NCBI GenBank assembly: GCA_012034805.1
Contig: JAAUOP010000043.1
Location: 1-33,753, forward strand
Direction: 5' to 3'
Source of the DNA: Synechococcales cyanobacterium CRU_2_2
GTDB lineage: Bacteria > Cyanobacteriota > Cyanobacteriia > PCC-9006 > JAAUQQ01
Length of the DNA stretch: 33,753 nt
Part shown: positions 6,729 through 14,812 of the stretch, piece after piece
How the letters are laid out: every line of letters starts with the position of its first letter
How positions within the stretch are numbered: position 1 is the stretch's first letter
Program-made: the position numbers and the translations under genes
The notes under the pieces: model-generated
The model's database searches: none
Told to the model about the DNA's origin: nothing
The model's input: the letters and a program-made list of their open reading frames with translations, nothing else

Positions 6729-8903
6729 ATGGCTGCTGTCCTTCCTTTTATTCAGAAATCTCTCCTGCTGGGGCTCGTCGGCATCCAGAGCAGCTTGCCG
6801 CTGGCCCTCGTGTTCAGCGTCCGTCCGGTCTTTGCCCAAGCCGCCCATCCAGCCCGTGAAGCGATCGCAGTAGTTCCCGAAGTTGCCCAGGCCACCGAAC
6901 CTACCGACGTGGGTGACAGCGCTGAGGTCAACTCAGGCACAACGCCTGGAGAGGCGGCCCCTCGGAGCTTAGCGGAGCCCATCGCCCCCGCAGAAAAGCC
7001 CACCCCGCAACAACCCACCCCCTATCAACAGCGACTCGATCGCATTCGCCAAGCACTCGACTCAAGGACACCGGAAAATCAGAACCCGCCCCTCAAGCAA
7101 GAATTCGAAACCCAGGGCAAACCCAGCTTCTCGCCCAAGCAGCGTCCCCCCTTCACCAATTTTGGCAATCCTGGCGCGCGCCCAGAGCTGTTGCCAACGC
7201 TGACGCCCAATTCAGCCCCACAAAACTGGGTTCAGCCGATTCCAGTGCAGCAGTTCCCGATTCAGCAAGCCCCAGCTCAGCAAGTCCCGGTTCAGCAGGG
7301 GGTACTTGGCAGTAAATTTGGCCGCTATCGACTCGGCCCCAACGACGTTATTTTCGTCAACGTCCAGCGTTTCCCCAATCTCAACTTCCAGGGGCCGATT
7401 ACGCCCGAGGGTACGATCGTCCTGCCCCTCGTCGGCACCGTGCTGCTGCGAGACCTCACCATTGGCGAAGCCAGTGAACGGGTTCGGGTCGCCTACGATC
7501 GCTACATCGTCAGCCCTCAAGTCAACCTTTCCCTGATTTCCCAGCGACCGGTGCGCGTCACCGTCGTGGGGCGGGTCGCCAATCCCGGTTTCTATGGCCT
7601 CACCAGCGCCGAAATTAGCGAAGCTCTGCGGTTGGCCGGTGGCACCCTGGCCTCAGGCGATTTGCGCCGGGTTCAAATTCGTCGCAACTCGCGCAGCGGC
7701 CAGGTGATCGAACAAGAGCTAGATTTGTACGCCTCCGTCGCCCAGGGTGTTCCCTTCCCCGATCTGCGCCTCGAAGACGGCGACACCATCACCATTCCCC
7801 AGTTGCCACCGGACATCAGCAGCTACGATCGCACCCTAGTTTCCAACTCCACCTTCGCCTCGCGCCAACCCGTTCAGGTGACCGTGATTGGCCAGGTCGC
7901 CCGCCCCGGCTTTTATGTTGCCCAAACCGGTCGCGTGGGCGAAGCACTACTCCTGGCCGGGGGCAGCCTGAATTCGGCCAACTTGAGACAAGTCGAAGTC
8001 CGCCGTAATTTCTCCGATGGTTCCGTGTCCCAAGAGGTCGTGGACTTATATGCGCCCCTGGTCGAAGGTCGTCCCCTGCCTAATCTGCGTCTAGAGGAAG
8101 GCGACGTGATCAATATCCCCAAACTCTCAGGAGAAGACCTGCCCGGCTACGATCGCACCCTGATTTCCAACTCCACCTTCGCCTCACGCCAACCGGTTCA
8201 AGTGACCGTGATTGGCCAGGTCGCCCGCCCCGGTTTTTATGTCGTCCAAACCGGTCGCGTGGGCGAGGCCTTGCTGGTGGCCGGGGGCAGCCTCAATTCT
8301 GCCAACTTGAAGCAAATCGGCATCCGCCGCAATTTCTCCGATGGCTCCGTTACCCAGGAGGTCGTGGACTTGTATTCTCCGCTCACCGAAGGTCTTGCCC
8401 TGCCCAACATTCGCCTGGAAGAAGGCGACGTGGTCACCATCCCCAAACTATCCGAAGCCGACCTGGCGAGTTACGATCGCCGCCTAGTCGCCACGTCCAA
8501 TGTTTCCAAGCCCACCATCCAAGTGCGGTTGCTGAGCTATGCGGCAGGCGGTGCCACCACCTTGACCTTACCCAGCGGCAGCACCTTCCGGGATGCCCTC
8601 AACGGCGTTCCCCTGGATGCCGCCAAGCTCAATAGCATTGCCCTGATTCGCTACGACACCGCAACCGGCAAAGCGGTCACCCAGGAAATTCGAGGCAAAG
8701 ATGCTCTGGTCGGTTTGCCCGCCGCAGACGTGCCGCTACAAGACAACGATGTGGTTGTGATTGGCCGCAATTTGGTTTCTAAAATTACCTACACCCTCAA
8801 CATCTTTACCCAGCCCTTCCGAGACGTCCTGGGCTTCTTGTTGTTCTTTGATTCCCTGTCCAACAGCGCATCTGGGTTATTCCAGCCCGATGGTCGTCGT
8901 TAA
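6729..8903 (+). CDS. Polysaccharide export protein with SLBB repeats (Wza-like)
   Basis: The 724-residue protein begins with a Sec signal peptide (MAAVLPFIQKSLLLGLVGI, predicted end near VRPVFAQA). A proline- and glutamine-rich linker follows, including an in-frame 15-nt-type repeat PVQQFPIQQAPAQQ. The Poly_export domain starts near residue 200 (YRLGPNDVIFVNVQRFPNL). Three SLBB domains follow at about 272, 380 and 488 with an exact 108-residue period, then a degenerate fourth (PTIQVRLLSYAAGG). It probably forms the outer-membrane/periplasmic conduit for exopolysaccharide with the downstream Wzc-like kinase. The frame is open to a GTG at 6552, but the start at 6729 gives a proper signal peptide and leaves the shared 18-nt motif non-coding. 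Confidence 0.85.
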   Translation: MAAVLPFIQKSLLLGLVGIQSSLPLALVFSVRPVFAQAAHPAREAIAVVPEVAQATEPTDVGDSAEVNSGTTPGEAAPRSLAEPIAPAEKPTPQQPTPYQQRLDRIRQALDSRTPENQNPPLKQEFETQGKPSFSPKQRPPFTNFGNPGARPELLPTLTPNSAPQNWVQPIPVQQFPIQQAPAQQVPVQQGVLGSKFGRYRLGPNDVIFVNVQRFPNLNFQGPITPEGTIVLPLVGTVLLRDLTIGEASERVRVAYDRYIVSPQVNLSLISQRPVRVTVVGRVANPGFYGLTSAEISEALRLAGGTLASGDLRRVQIRRNSRSGQVIEQELDLYASVAQGVPFPDLRLEDGDTITIPQLPPDISSYDRTLVSNSTFASRQPVQVTVIGQVARPGFYVAQTGRVGEALLLAGGSLNSANLRQVEVRRNFSDGSVSQEVVDLYAPLVEGRPLPNLRLEEGDVINIPKLSGEDLPGYDRTLISNSTFASRQPVQVTVIGQVARPGFYVVQTGRVGEALLVAGGSLNSANLKQIGIRRNFSDGSVTQEVVDLYSPLTEGLALPNIRLEEGDVVTIPKLSEADLASYDRRLVATSNVSKPTIQVRLLSYAAGGATTLTLPSGSTFRDALNGVPLDAAKLNSIALIRYDTATGKAVTQEIRGKDALVGLPAADVPLQDNDVVVIGRNLVSKITYTLNIFTQPFRDVLGFLLFFDSLSNSASGLFQPDGRR
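7542..8471 (+). repeat. Intragenic 324-bp (108-residue) SLBB repeats
   Basis: Equivalent codons of three SLBB units begin at 7542, 7866 and 8190, exactly 324 bases apart. The second and third units (anchored at 7824 and 8148) are nearly identical over long runs, for example RQPVQVTVIGQVARPGFYV in both. The first unit is diverged (RPVRVTVVGRVANPGFYGL). This points to a recent duplication or homogenisation of one unit. Confidence 0.85.
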
Positions 8904-8985
8904 GCGCTAGGCCCATTTCAAACTCATTTCCGTTTCTAGCTCCTCAGATGCCCGCTCCAGCCCCTTCAGAACCGAGCCATCCGCC

Positions 8986-11214
8986 ATGTCCTTCATCAAG
9001 CGCTACCTGATCGCCCTCAACAAATACAAGTGGGTTCCCGTGATCAGCATCGCGGCAACGACGACGGCAGCAGGACTTCTCAGCTTGACCCAGAGTGCTC
9101 CTGCTCCCCAGTATCGGGGCCAGGGTGCCCTGGCGCTCAACCAGCCCCCGGCACTGTTCTCCGAAGCGGGAACCCAAATTCAGGAGGCGGGGCAGTCGCT
9201 GACGCGGGAGCTGCTGTTGGCGGACAATGTGATCGAAGCAACTGCTCGGCAAACTGGCATTAAGCCTGAGGTGATGGCGGAAAAGCTGCAGGTTTCGGTA
9301 CAGCAACCGGATGCGGAGCTGAAGACACCGTTTTTGGTCGGGATTAACTATGTGAGCGGCAAGCCCGAAGAGGCACAAGCCGTGGTGGCGGCGTTGATGC
9401 AGGGCATGGTGCAGCAAAGCCAGTTGGTCAACTCGGCGCGGTTGCGATCGCGCATCGACGAAATCAGCAAACGCCTCCCCGCCGTGACCGAGGATTTACG
9501 CAAAGCCGAGCAAGCCCTTGAACAATACAACCGCCGAGAAGAAGCAGATATTCTCTCAGCTCGCGCTGGCGGCTTGGTGGGGGCGATCGCCGGCTCCAAG
9601 GAACAACAACGCCAAATCCGCCTGACCCTAGAGGGCGTCAGTGCCCAGATTGCCAGCCTCGAAAATCGGCTGGGGCTCAGCGCTGACCAAGCCTACATTT
9701 CTTCGGCCCTCAGCGCTGATCCGATCATCGCCAACCTACGCGCCCAAATTTATCAAACCGAGTCCCAAGTCGAAATCCTGCGCCGCGATCTACGGGCCGA
9801 ACATCCCGATGTGATTGCGCTGAACAATCAGCTCGATTCTTACAAGAAATTGCTGAGTGCGCGATCGCAAGAAGTCCTCGGCGGCAACGGCATCACCGCC
9901 CCGATTAGCAACGCCAGCGCGGTTTCAGAACTCCGCCAGCGCAGCAGCCTTGACCCCACCCGTCAGCAGCTCGCCAACACACTGGTGAGCTTACAAACCC
10001 AGCGAGACACCCTGCGGCAGCAAGTCCAAGCTGCCCTCAAAACCGAGCAGGAACTGCGCCAGGAATACGCCACGATTCCCAACAAACAGCTCGAGCAGCA
10101 GCGGCTCGCCCAGACCATGGCGCTGAAAAAAGCCCTGTTCGATCGCATCCAGGCGGCCTTAATCGATGCCCAAGCTGCCGAAGCCGAAACCACCACCAGT
10201 CTTCGCATTGAGCAACCGGCCAATGTCTTGCCCATCGAAGTTTCCGGCCCATTGAGCCCAATTATTCTGATGCTAGGTGGCGCGGGAGCTGGTTTAGTGG
10301 TGGGCGGTGCCCTGGTCTTCCTTCTGAGCACCCTCGAAGGCCGTTACTACACCAAAGAAGAGCTGCAAACCGCCCTGCGCCAGCAAAGCGCACCACTCCT
10401 GGAAATGCTCCCCCTACTCGACGAGTCGCTGCTGCCTCCAGCCTTGCTCAACGATGCTCGCGTAGTGACCCTGATTACCGAGGAGGGGTCGCCCTACTTG
10501 AATGCTTACGAGCGGCTACGGGGCAATCTGAAGCGGCTGGGTGGCAAGGGGGCCAAGGTCGTGCTGGTGACCAGTGCGGGCCAGGGCGAGGGCAAGACGC
10601 ACTGTGCTTATAATTTGGCGATCGCTTCCGCCCGAGCCGGAAAGCGTACGGTCCTCATCGAAGCCGATCTGCGCAAACCCTCGCTGATGGACGCCCTCGG
10701 CGTTACTCCAGATTTGGGTGCAGCGATTGAGCCGATCCAGTACTACGGTAGTCCCGGCGACTGTATTCGCATCGTGCCCAGCCTCGAAAATCTCTACATC
10801 GTCCCGAGCACCGGCCCTCAGCGTCAGCCCACCGCCATCCTCGAATCGAGCGAAATGAAGCGCCTCCTGGAGGATTGTCGGGGTCGGTTCGACTTTGTGG
10901 TTGTTGATACACCTCCGATTTTGCGCTATAACGACGCCCTGTTGCTCGAGTCTTCGGTGGATGGCTTTATGCTCGTGACCAAGCCTGGTCAAACCCAAGA
11001 AAGTATGCTGAATCAGGCGCTTGAGCTTTTGAGCGAATCTCAAATTCCGTTCTTTGGTGCGGTGATTAACGGGGCAGATATCCCGCTGATGGAGGATGAG
11101 GGCTCGGACAACGATGTTGACGATTTGGCCGATTTGGGCGCGCTTGAAGACGATGAATTTGATGCGGCAGCCTATGGCTACCGAGAAGAATATCAAGGGC
11201 TGAGCCGCCGCTAG
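8986..11214 (+). CDS. Wzc-like polysaccharide co-polymerase and tyrosine autokinase
   Basis: The 742-residue protein has the architecture of bacterial tyrosine kinases that control exopolysaccharide chain length. A first membrane helix lies near residues 15-35. A long periplasmic coiled-coil region follows (for example EQQRQIRLTLEGVSAQIASL). The second helix is near 424-450 (SPIILMLGGAGAGLVVGGAL). The cytoplasmic kinase carries Walker A SAGQGEGKT (530-538), Walker A' VLIEADLRKPS (about 556-566) and Walker B FDFVVVDTPP (635-644). The tail holds a tyrosine cluster, AAYGYREEYQ, suited to autophosphorylation. It starts 82 bases after the export gene and should act with it at the inner membrane. 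The frame is intact. Confidence 0.9.
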   Translation: MSFIKRYLIALNKYKWVPVISIAATTTAAGLLSLTQSAPAPQYRGQGALALNQPPALFSEAGTQIQEAGQSLTRELLLADNVIEATARQTGIKPEVMAEKLQVSVQQPDAELKTPFLVGINYVSGKPEEAQAVVAALMQGMVQQSQLVNSARLRSRIDEISKRLPAVTEDLRKAEQALEQYNRREEADILSARAGGLVGAIAGSKEQQRQIRLTLEGVSAQIASLENRLGLSADQAYISSALSADPIIANLRAQIYQTESQVEILRRDLRAEHPDVIALNNQLDSYKKLLSARSQEVLGGNGITAPISNASAVSELRQRSSLDPTRQQLANTLVSLQTQRDTLRQQVQAALKTEQELRQEYATIPNKQLEQQRLAQTMALKKALFDRIQAALIDAQAAEAETTTSLRIEQPANVLPIEVSGPLSPIILMLGGAGAGLVVGGALVFLLSTLEGRYYTKEELQTALRQQSAPLLEMLPLLDESLLPPALLNDARVVTLITEEGSPYLNAYERLRGNLKRLGGKGAKVVLVTSAGQGEGKTHCAYNLAIASARAGKRTVLIEADLRKPSLMDALGVTPDLGAAIEPIQYYGSPGDCIRIVPSLENLYIVPSTGPQRQPTAILESSEMKRLLEDCRGRFDFVVVDTPPILRYNDALLLESSVDGFMLVTKPGQTQESMLNQALELLSESQIPFFGAVINGADIPLMEDEGSDNDVDDLADLGALEDDEFDAAAYGYREEYQGLSRR

Positions 11215-11222
11215 GATCGAAG

Positions 11223-11263
11223 CTAAAGAACATTACCTAAAGAACATTACCTAAAGAACATTA
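11223..11263. repeat. 14-nt tandem repeat between convergent genes
   Basis: CTAAAGAACATTAC is repeated at 11223, 11237 and 11251 (last copy 13 bases). The third copy encodes the last residues (NVL) and stop codon of the minus-strand gene, so the repeat supplies redundant stop codons between convergent genes. Confidence 0.8.
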
Positions 11264-12566
11264 AAGGAAATAATTTGGTTGGCCGCCACATCCTGGGGTG
11301 TGGTGGCTGAGGCTCCGGTGGCTGGAGGATATTGCTCTAGAGCCTCTCGAATGGATTCATAGCGCCGCCGCTGGTCTTGGAGCACGTTGGCATAGGTGTT
11401 GCCCAACCCCGGTGCATCCCAATCTTTGCGTTCTGGATTCCAATAGGACCAGGCGCGGGCCTCCAAGATTTGCAACTCAGCGTCATCTGTTAAGGTTTTC
11501 AGTTGGGCTAGCCGATCGACATAGCCCTCGGGCCAGAGAGCGGCAGCTTCGCTTTGGTTGGCTAAGTCCAGGCCGTTGAGCAATTCGAGCTGGCTCATGA
11601 CGATGCCTCGAGCAGCGGCCTGCTGTTGCAGCTGGTCATGGAACTTGCGTAGACGTTGAATTTGGGCGCGATCGGAGATTTCCGGAAGCTGTTCTTGGGC
11701 AGAAACTTCGCGTTTGGCGGCGGTGGTGGTCTGCTGCCGTACCGCCTGGGTCAGGGAATGGGGCAAATGCTGATAGCTAAAGGTGCCAAAGTTATCGGCT
11801 CCATTGCCTGGATCTGAGTGCCAATAGTAGGCATCGGTCTTGTCTCCGTTGACATAGCGCGTGCCTTCGGCGGCTCCGATCGCAACGGCGATCGGGGATT
11901 TCTCACCCTGGTGCCACCAGGCCTCGGGAATCGGTTTGGCAGGGTTGACGGTGCCAGTCCGAGGCGCGCTAGCCTGAGGAGACGTGAGTGCCTGCCCCCA
12001 TCGCTGAGCCGAATTCGATAGCGCATTGGACAAAGAAAGAGGTGCTGAGGCAACTATAGCGGGTTCTGGCAGCTGCAGCGAGATGGCAATGTTTTTGCGA
12101 ATTGCTTTTCATGGGTTTGCTTTCCATGGGGTGGCTTTTCATGGGTTGGCTTTCCATGAATTTGCTTACGATCGCTGGAACGACTACCGTCCGCTGTCGA
12201 AATGACCCGTCCTGGGAGGGGAGCGGCGACTGCTGTGGGATGGGATTCGGGGCCATCATCGTTTCTCTTTCCCCCGCCAGTGCCCACTCCATCTGCTTTC
12301 AGATCAAAGGTCAGATCGAAGGATAGGGCAGCCTGATCCGCTGAATGCTCGGCCTGAGCCTCGACTGGATAATCGATCGAACTCGCTGACTCGAGGGCGC
12401 GGGCGGCCCCCGGAGCCAGTAAAACACTGGCGATCGCCACACTCCCTAAGCCCTGGAGCAAAGAGCGCAGACAGCGGGCCTCTAGCTGGCGTACATTGCG
12501 GCGGTACTGGATCAGAATTTGGTGGGCGATCGCTAGCAGGCGATCGCGACGACTAGAAAAAAACAT
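11251..12566 (-). pseudogene. Secreted protein with possible lysozyme-like domain, frameshifted
   Basis: Two minus-strand frames join into one protein of about 437 residues. The 5' part (12566 to about 12097) has a basic n-region and a hydrophobic segment LGSVAIASVLLAPGAARALE, then a charged linker with repeats HGKPTHEKPPHGKQTHEKQ. The frame is lost in a run of five T at 12092-12096; one more base gives AKNIAISLQLPEPAIVA and leads into the second frame. That second frame has no ATG before its domain, which supports a merged gene. The domain contains IAVAIGAAEGTRYVNGDK, YYWHSDPGNGADNFGTFSYQ and later SYWNPERKDWDAPGLGNTY. The single Glu after GAA resembles a lysozyme-type catalytic acid, but this is inference. 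Confidence 0.6.
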
Positions 12567-12666
12567 AGGACAACATCCAAAAGTAGGGGTGGGGGTAGAG
12601 GTGTGAACTCCGCGCCAATACCGGATTTGCGATGCGTTTTAAGGAGCGTGAGTCATCGCCACTGCT

Positions 12667-12693
12667 CAACTATAGTCTATTTGTACTATGTTG
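12667..12693. promoter_or_regulatory. Inverted repeat upstream of uppP, possible operator
   Basis: CAACTATAGT (12667-12676) and ACTATGTTG (12685-12693) form a 9-bp dyad with a one-base bulge around an 8-base centre. It sits in the divergent gap between the secreted-protein gene (12566, -) and uppP (12927, +). The role is not known. Confidence 0.3.
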
Positions 12694-12720
12694 ATCAACT
12701 CATTCAATCCGCTGAGATTT

Positions 12721-12765
12721 TGCCTGGGATAGCTTTGCCTGGGATAGCCTTGCCTGGGATAGCCT
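12721..12765. repeat. 15-nt tandem repeat, three copies
   Basis: TGCCTGGGATAGCTT, TGCCTGGGATAGCCT and TGCCTGGGATAGCCT follow directly at 12721, 12736 and 12751. They lie in the leader region of uppP. The rest of 12567-12926 shows no gene apart from an unsupported in-frame extension of uppP. Confidence 0.85.
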
Positions 12766-12915
12766 GGGCTGGGGCTCCTGATTTCGCCCTCGCCTTCCCC
12801 AGGCGAAACCGTCCAGGGGGCGATCGCCCCACTGGAATATCCGGTTGCAGAAGTCTACTGAATTTGTCTGAGCGCGTGGAACAATGTACTGGCCCCGTTC
12901 TTTTCGCCCATTTCC

Positions 12916-12920
12916 AGGAG
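12916..12920 (+). promoter_or_regulatory. Ribosome binding site that fixes the uppP start
   Basis: AGGAG ends 6 bases before the ATG at 12927. It decides between this start and the open frame that runs back to 12603. Confidence 0.7.
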
Positions 12921-12926
12921 ATACCT

Positions 12927-13796
12927 ATGAGTGGCATTGCTGCTGCGAGTGCCGTTGCCACGGCTCCAGCCCATTGGTTGCAAGCCATCATTTTGGGGCT
13001 TGTTCAGGGCATTACCGAGTTTTTGCCCATTAGCAGCACGGCTCATCTGCTCATTTTCACCAAGGGACTGGGGTGGAGTGAGCTGGGTGAAAAGTATTTT
13101 GTGGACGCAATCCAGTTCGGGAGCGTGCTGGCGGTTATGGGCTACTTCTGGGGCGATATCCGACAAATTTGCACGGGCAGTTGGGCGGCGTTTCAGCGGC
13201 GCGACTGGCAGGCGGAGGACTGGAAGATTTTTCTGGGGATTGCGATCGGCATGATTCCAGCGCTGGCTGGCGGGCTGGCCATTAAACTATTTTTGCCGGA
13301 TGGTGCGCTGGAGACGACGCAGATTATCGGTTTTGCTTCGATTCTAATGGCGCTGCTGATGGGGACTGCGGAGAACATTGGTCGGCGATCGCGGGGATTT
13401 GAGTCCCTGGAGGTACGAGACGGTATTTTGGTCGGTTTGGGGCAGATGCTGGCCCTGATTCCGGGGGCGTCTCGCTCGGGTTCAACGCTGACGACGGCGC
13501 TGCTCTTAGGATTTGAGCGGGAGACGGCGGCGCGGTTCTCGTTTTTGCTGGGGTTGCCGACGTTGGCGATCGCGACGCTCTATGAGTTTAAAGAAACGGT
13601 CAAGCATCCCGAGCTGGTGGTGCCGTTGCTGATTGGGATTGTTTCGACGTTTATTTTTTCCTATTTATCGATCGCTTGGCTGCTGAATTTTCTCAAGAAG
13701 CAAAGCACTTGGGTGTTTGTTTGGTACCGGTTGGCCTTTGGTTTGGCGTTGATTTTGGCGGTTTTTAAGGGCTTATTACCCAACGATGCGGCTTGA
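12927..13796 (+). CDS. uppP: Undecaprenyl-diphosphatase (BacA/UppP family)
   Basis: UppP dephosphorylates undecaprenyl diphosphate, recycling the lipid carrier used for peptidoglycan and exopolysaccharide. The 289-residue multi-spanning protein has both family motifs: QGITEFLPISSTAHL (residues 28-41, with Glu31 and the Ser-Ser-Thr set) and PGASRSGST, the phosphate-binding loop. Hydrophobic segments cover most of the length, ending WYRLAFGLALILAVFKGLL. The frame is open upstream for 108 codons, but AGGAG at 12916-12920 and family length point to the ATG at 12927. It lies just after the polysaccharide locus and would serve that pathway as well as cell wall synthesis. Confidence 0.95.
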   Translation: MSGIAAASAVATAPAHWLQAIILGLVQGITEFLPISSTAHLLIFTKGLGWSELGEKYFVDAIQFGSVLAVMGYFWGDIRQICTGSWAAFQRRDWQAEDWKIFLGIAIGMIPALAGGLAIKLFLPDGALETTQIIGFASILMALLMGTAENIGRRSRGFESLEVRDGILVGLGQMLALIPGASRSGSTLTTALLLGFERETAARFSFLLGLPTLAIATLYEFKETVKHPELVVPLLIGIVSTFIFSYLSIAWLLNFLKKQSTWVFVWYRLAFGLALILAVFKGLLPNDAA

Positions 13797-13860
13797 GCGA
13801 GATTTTTTCGGACTTTTAACCCGTGAATGTTCAGAGGATCCACTGGCTCAAGGGCGCTGG

Positions 13861-14604
13861 TTAAGACGGCGATCGCCCCAAAAACCACTCATACCCCTCC
13901 CTTAACGCGGCCTTGCCGTCTCGCTCCACAATACTGCCATGGGTCAAAATTACCCGGTCAAAGTCCCAGGCCAAGACTTTCCGCAGCGAGGCTTCCACCT
14001 CAGCTTTGTTTCGTGTGCCCCACTTTTCCATGAGCGTAGGCCGCAACGCTTGGTAAGAGCCCAAAACCCTCGCTGCTAATTGCATGCCTAAGCTACTGGT
14101 CTCGTCAAAATTGAAAGCAATGTCCGTCACAATGAGCGTGCGGCTGGGCCGATGGAAAAACACGGTTTCGTTAGCCAGACAAATACCCTGGGGCATGAGC
14201 GCAGCAAAGCCATCTACCGGTTGATATTCCAGCACCTCTTCCAGGCATCCAGCGCGATCGACCAACCCATCTAGCCGCAGATCGGGTCGCTTCTGGGCCA
14301 AGCCCGCCACGCCCCAAGTTTTTGCTTGAGGATAAAGCGCCTGGGCCTGAGTCATGAACATGTGGTGGAAGAGGTTCGGGGCGACTAAGTGTGCCACTGT
14401 CCCCAAGCGATCTAAACTGGGGCGATCGCCTTCCACCAGTCGTACCGGCGAAATCAGCACCAAGTCACCACTACCCAACCGAACAATCGTCATTCGCGTT
14501 CCCACTTCCAGACCTAGAAAACGCAGTGGCTGTGCCGTCACCCACAAATTCTCTGCTACTGCGCTCAACGGTATTGTGGTTTGAATTGCGGTTCGATGCG
14601 CCAT
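13861..14604 (-). CDS. DUF4336 domain protein
   Basis: The 247-residue protein fits DUF4336, a family distantly resembling metallo-beta-lactamases. Visible landmarks are ENLWVTAQPLRFLGLEVGTR near the N-terminus, DLVLISPVRL, GTVAHLVAPNLFHHMFM, and DRVILTHGSIVERDGK near the C-terminus. The usual HxHxDH metal cluster of true metallo-beta-lactamases is absent, so hydrolase activity is doubtful. The ATG at 14604 gives an intact, full-length frame. It is convergent with uppP and divergent from the radical-SAM gene, with a 208-base gap that holds a conserved-looking hairpin. Function is unknown. Confidence 0.8.
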   Translation of the reverse strand: MAHRTAIQTTIPLSAVAENLWVTAQPLRFLGLEVGTRMTIVRLGSGDLVLISPVRLVEGDRPSLDRLGTVAHLVAPNLFHHMFMTQAQALYPQAKTWGVAGLAQKRPDLRLDGLVDRAGCLEEVLEYQPVDGFAALMPQGICLANETVFFHRPSRTLIVTDIAFNFDETSSLGMQLAARVLGSYQALRPTLMEKWGTRNKAEVEASLRKVLAWDFDRVILTHGSIVERDGKAALREGYEWFLGRSPS

Positions 14605-14733
14605 GGGTGAGTCCTCTAAAAAGTGTTGCCAGTAACAGCTCAGGGTTAGAAACCAACCATCAGAGACCAGCCATTAGAAACCATATCTGCTGAGTCTACA
14701 GATTGCACGACAGTCGTCAGGATTAGCTGCAAG

Positions 14734-14760
14734 AGGGTGCGTTTTTGGGAAACGCACCCT
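14734..14760. repeat. GGGTGCGTT-type palindrome, a dispersed cyanobacterial repeat
   Basis: AGGGTGCGTTT (14734-14744) pairs perfectly with AAACGCACCCT (14750-14760) across a 5-base loop. There is no T tract on either side, so it is a poor terminator. Palindromes built on GTAGGGTGCGTT/AACGCACC are, to my knowledge, widespread in cyanobacterial gaps. It lies between two divergent genes. Confidence 0.6.
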
Positions 14761-14812
14761 ACGATATCCATTGGGGTTGGTTTGATTTCTATCGGATTTT
14801 GTTGAGGGTGCC

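Noticed and set aside
10516..11196. A 226-codon open frame antisense to the Wzc-like kinase
   Set aside because: It is a shadow of a well-supported gene. It has no recognisable domain, and the sense strand carries all the kinase motifs.
12603..12926. N-terminal extension of UppP by 108 residues
   Set aside because: It is translated from a 15-nt repeat and other gap DNA. The AGGAG before 12927 and the family length place the start there.
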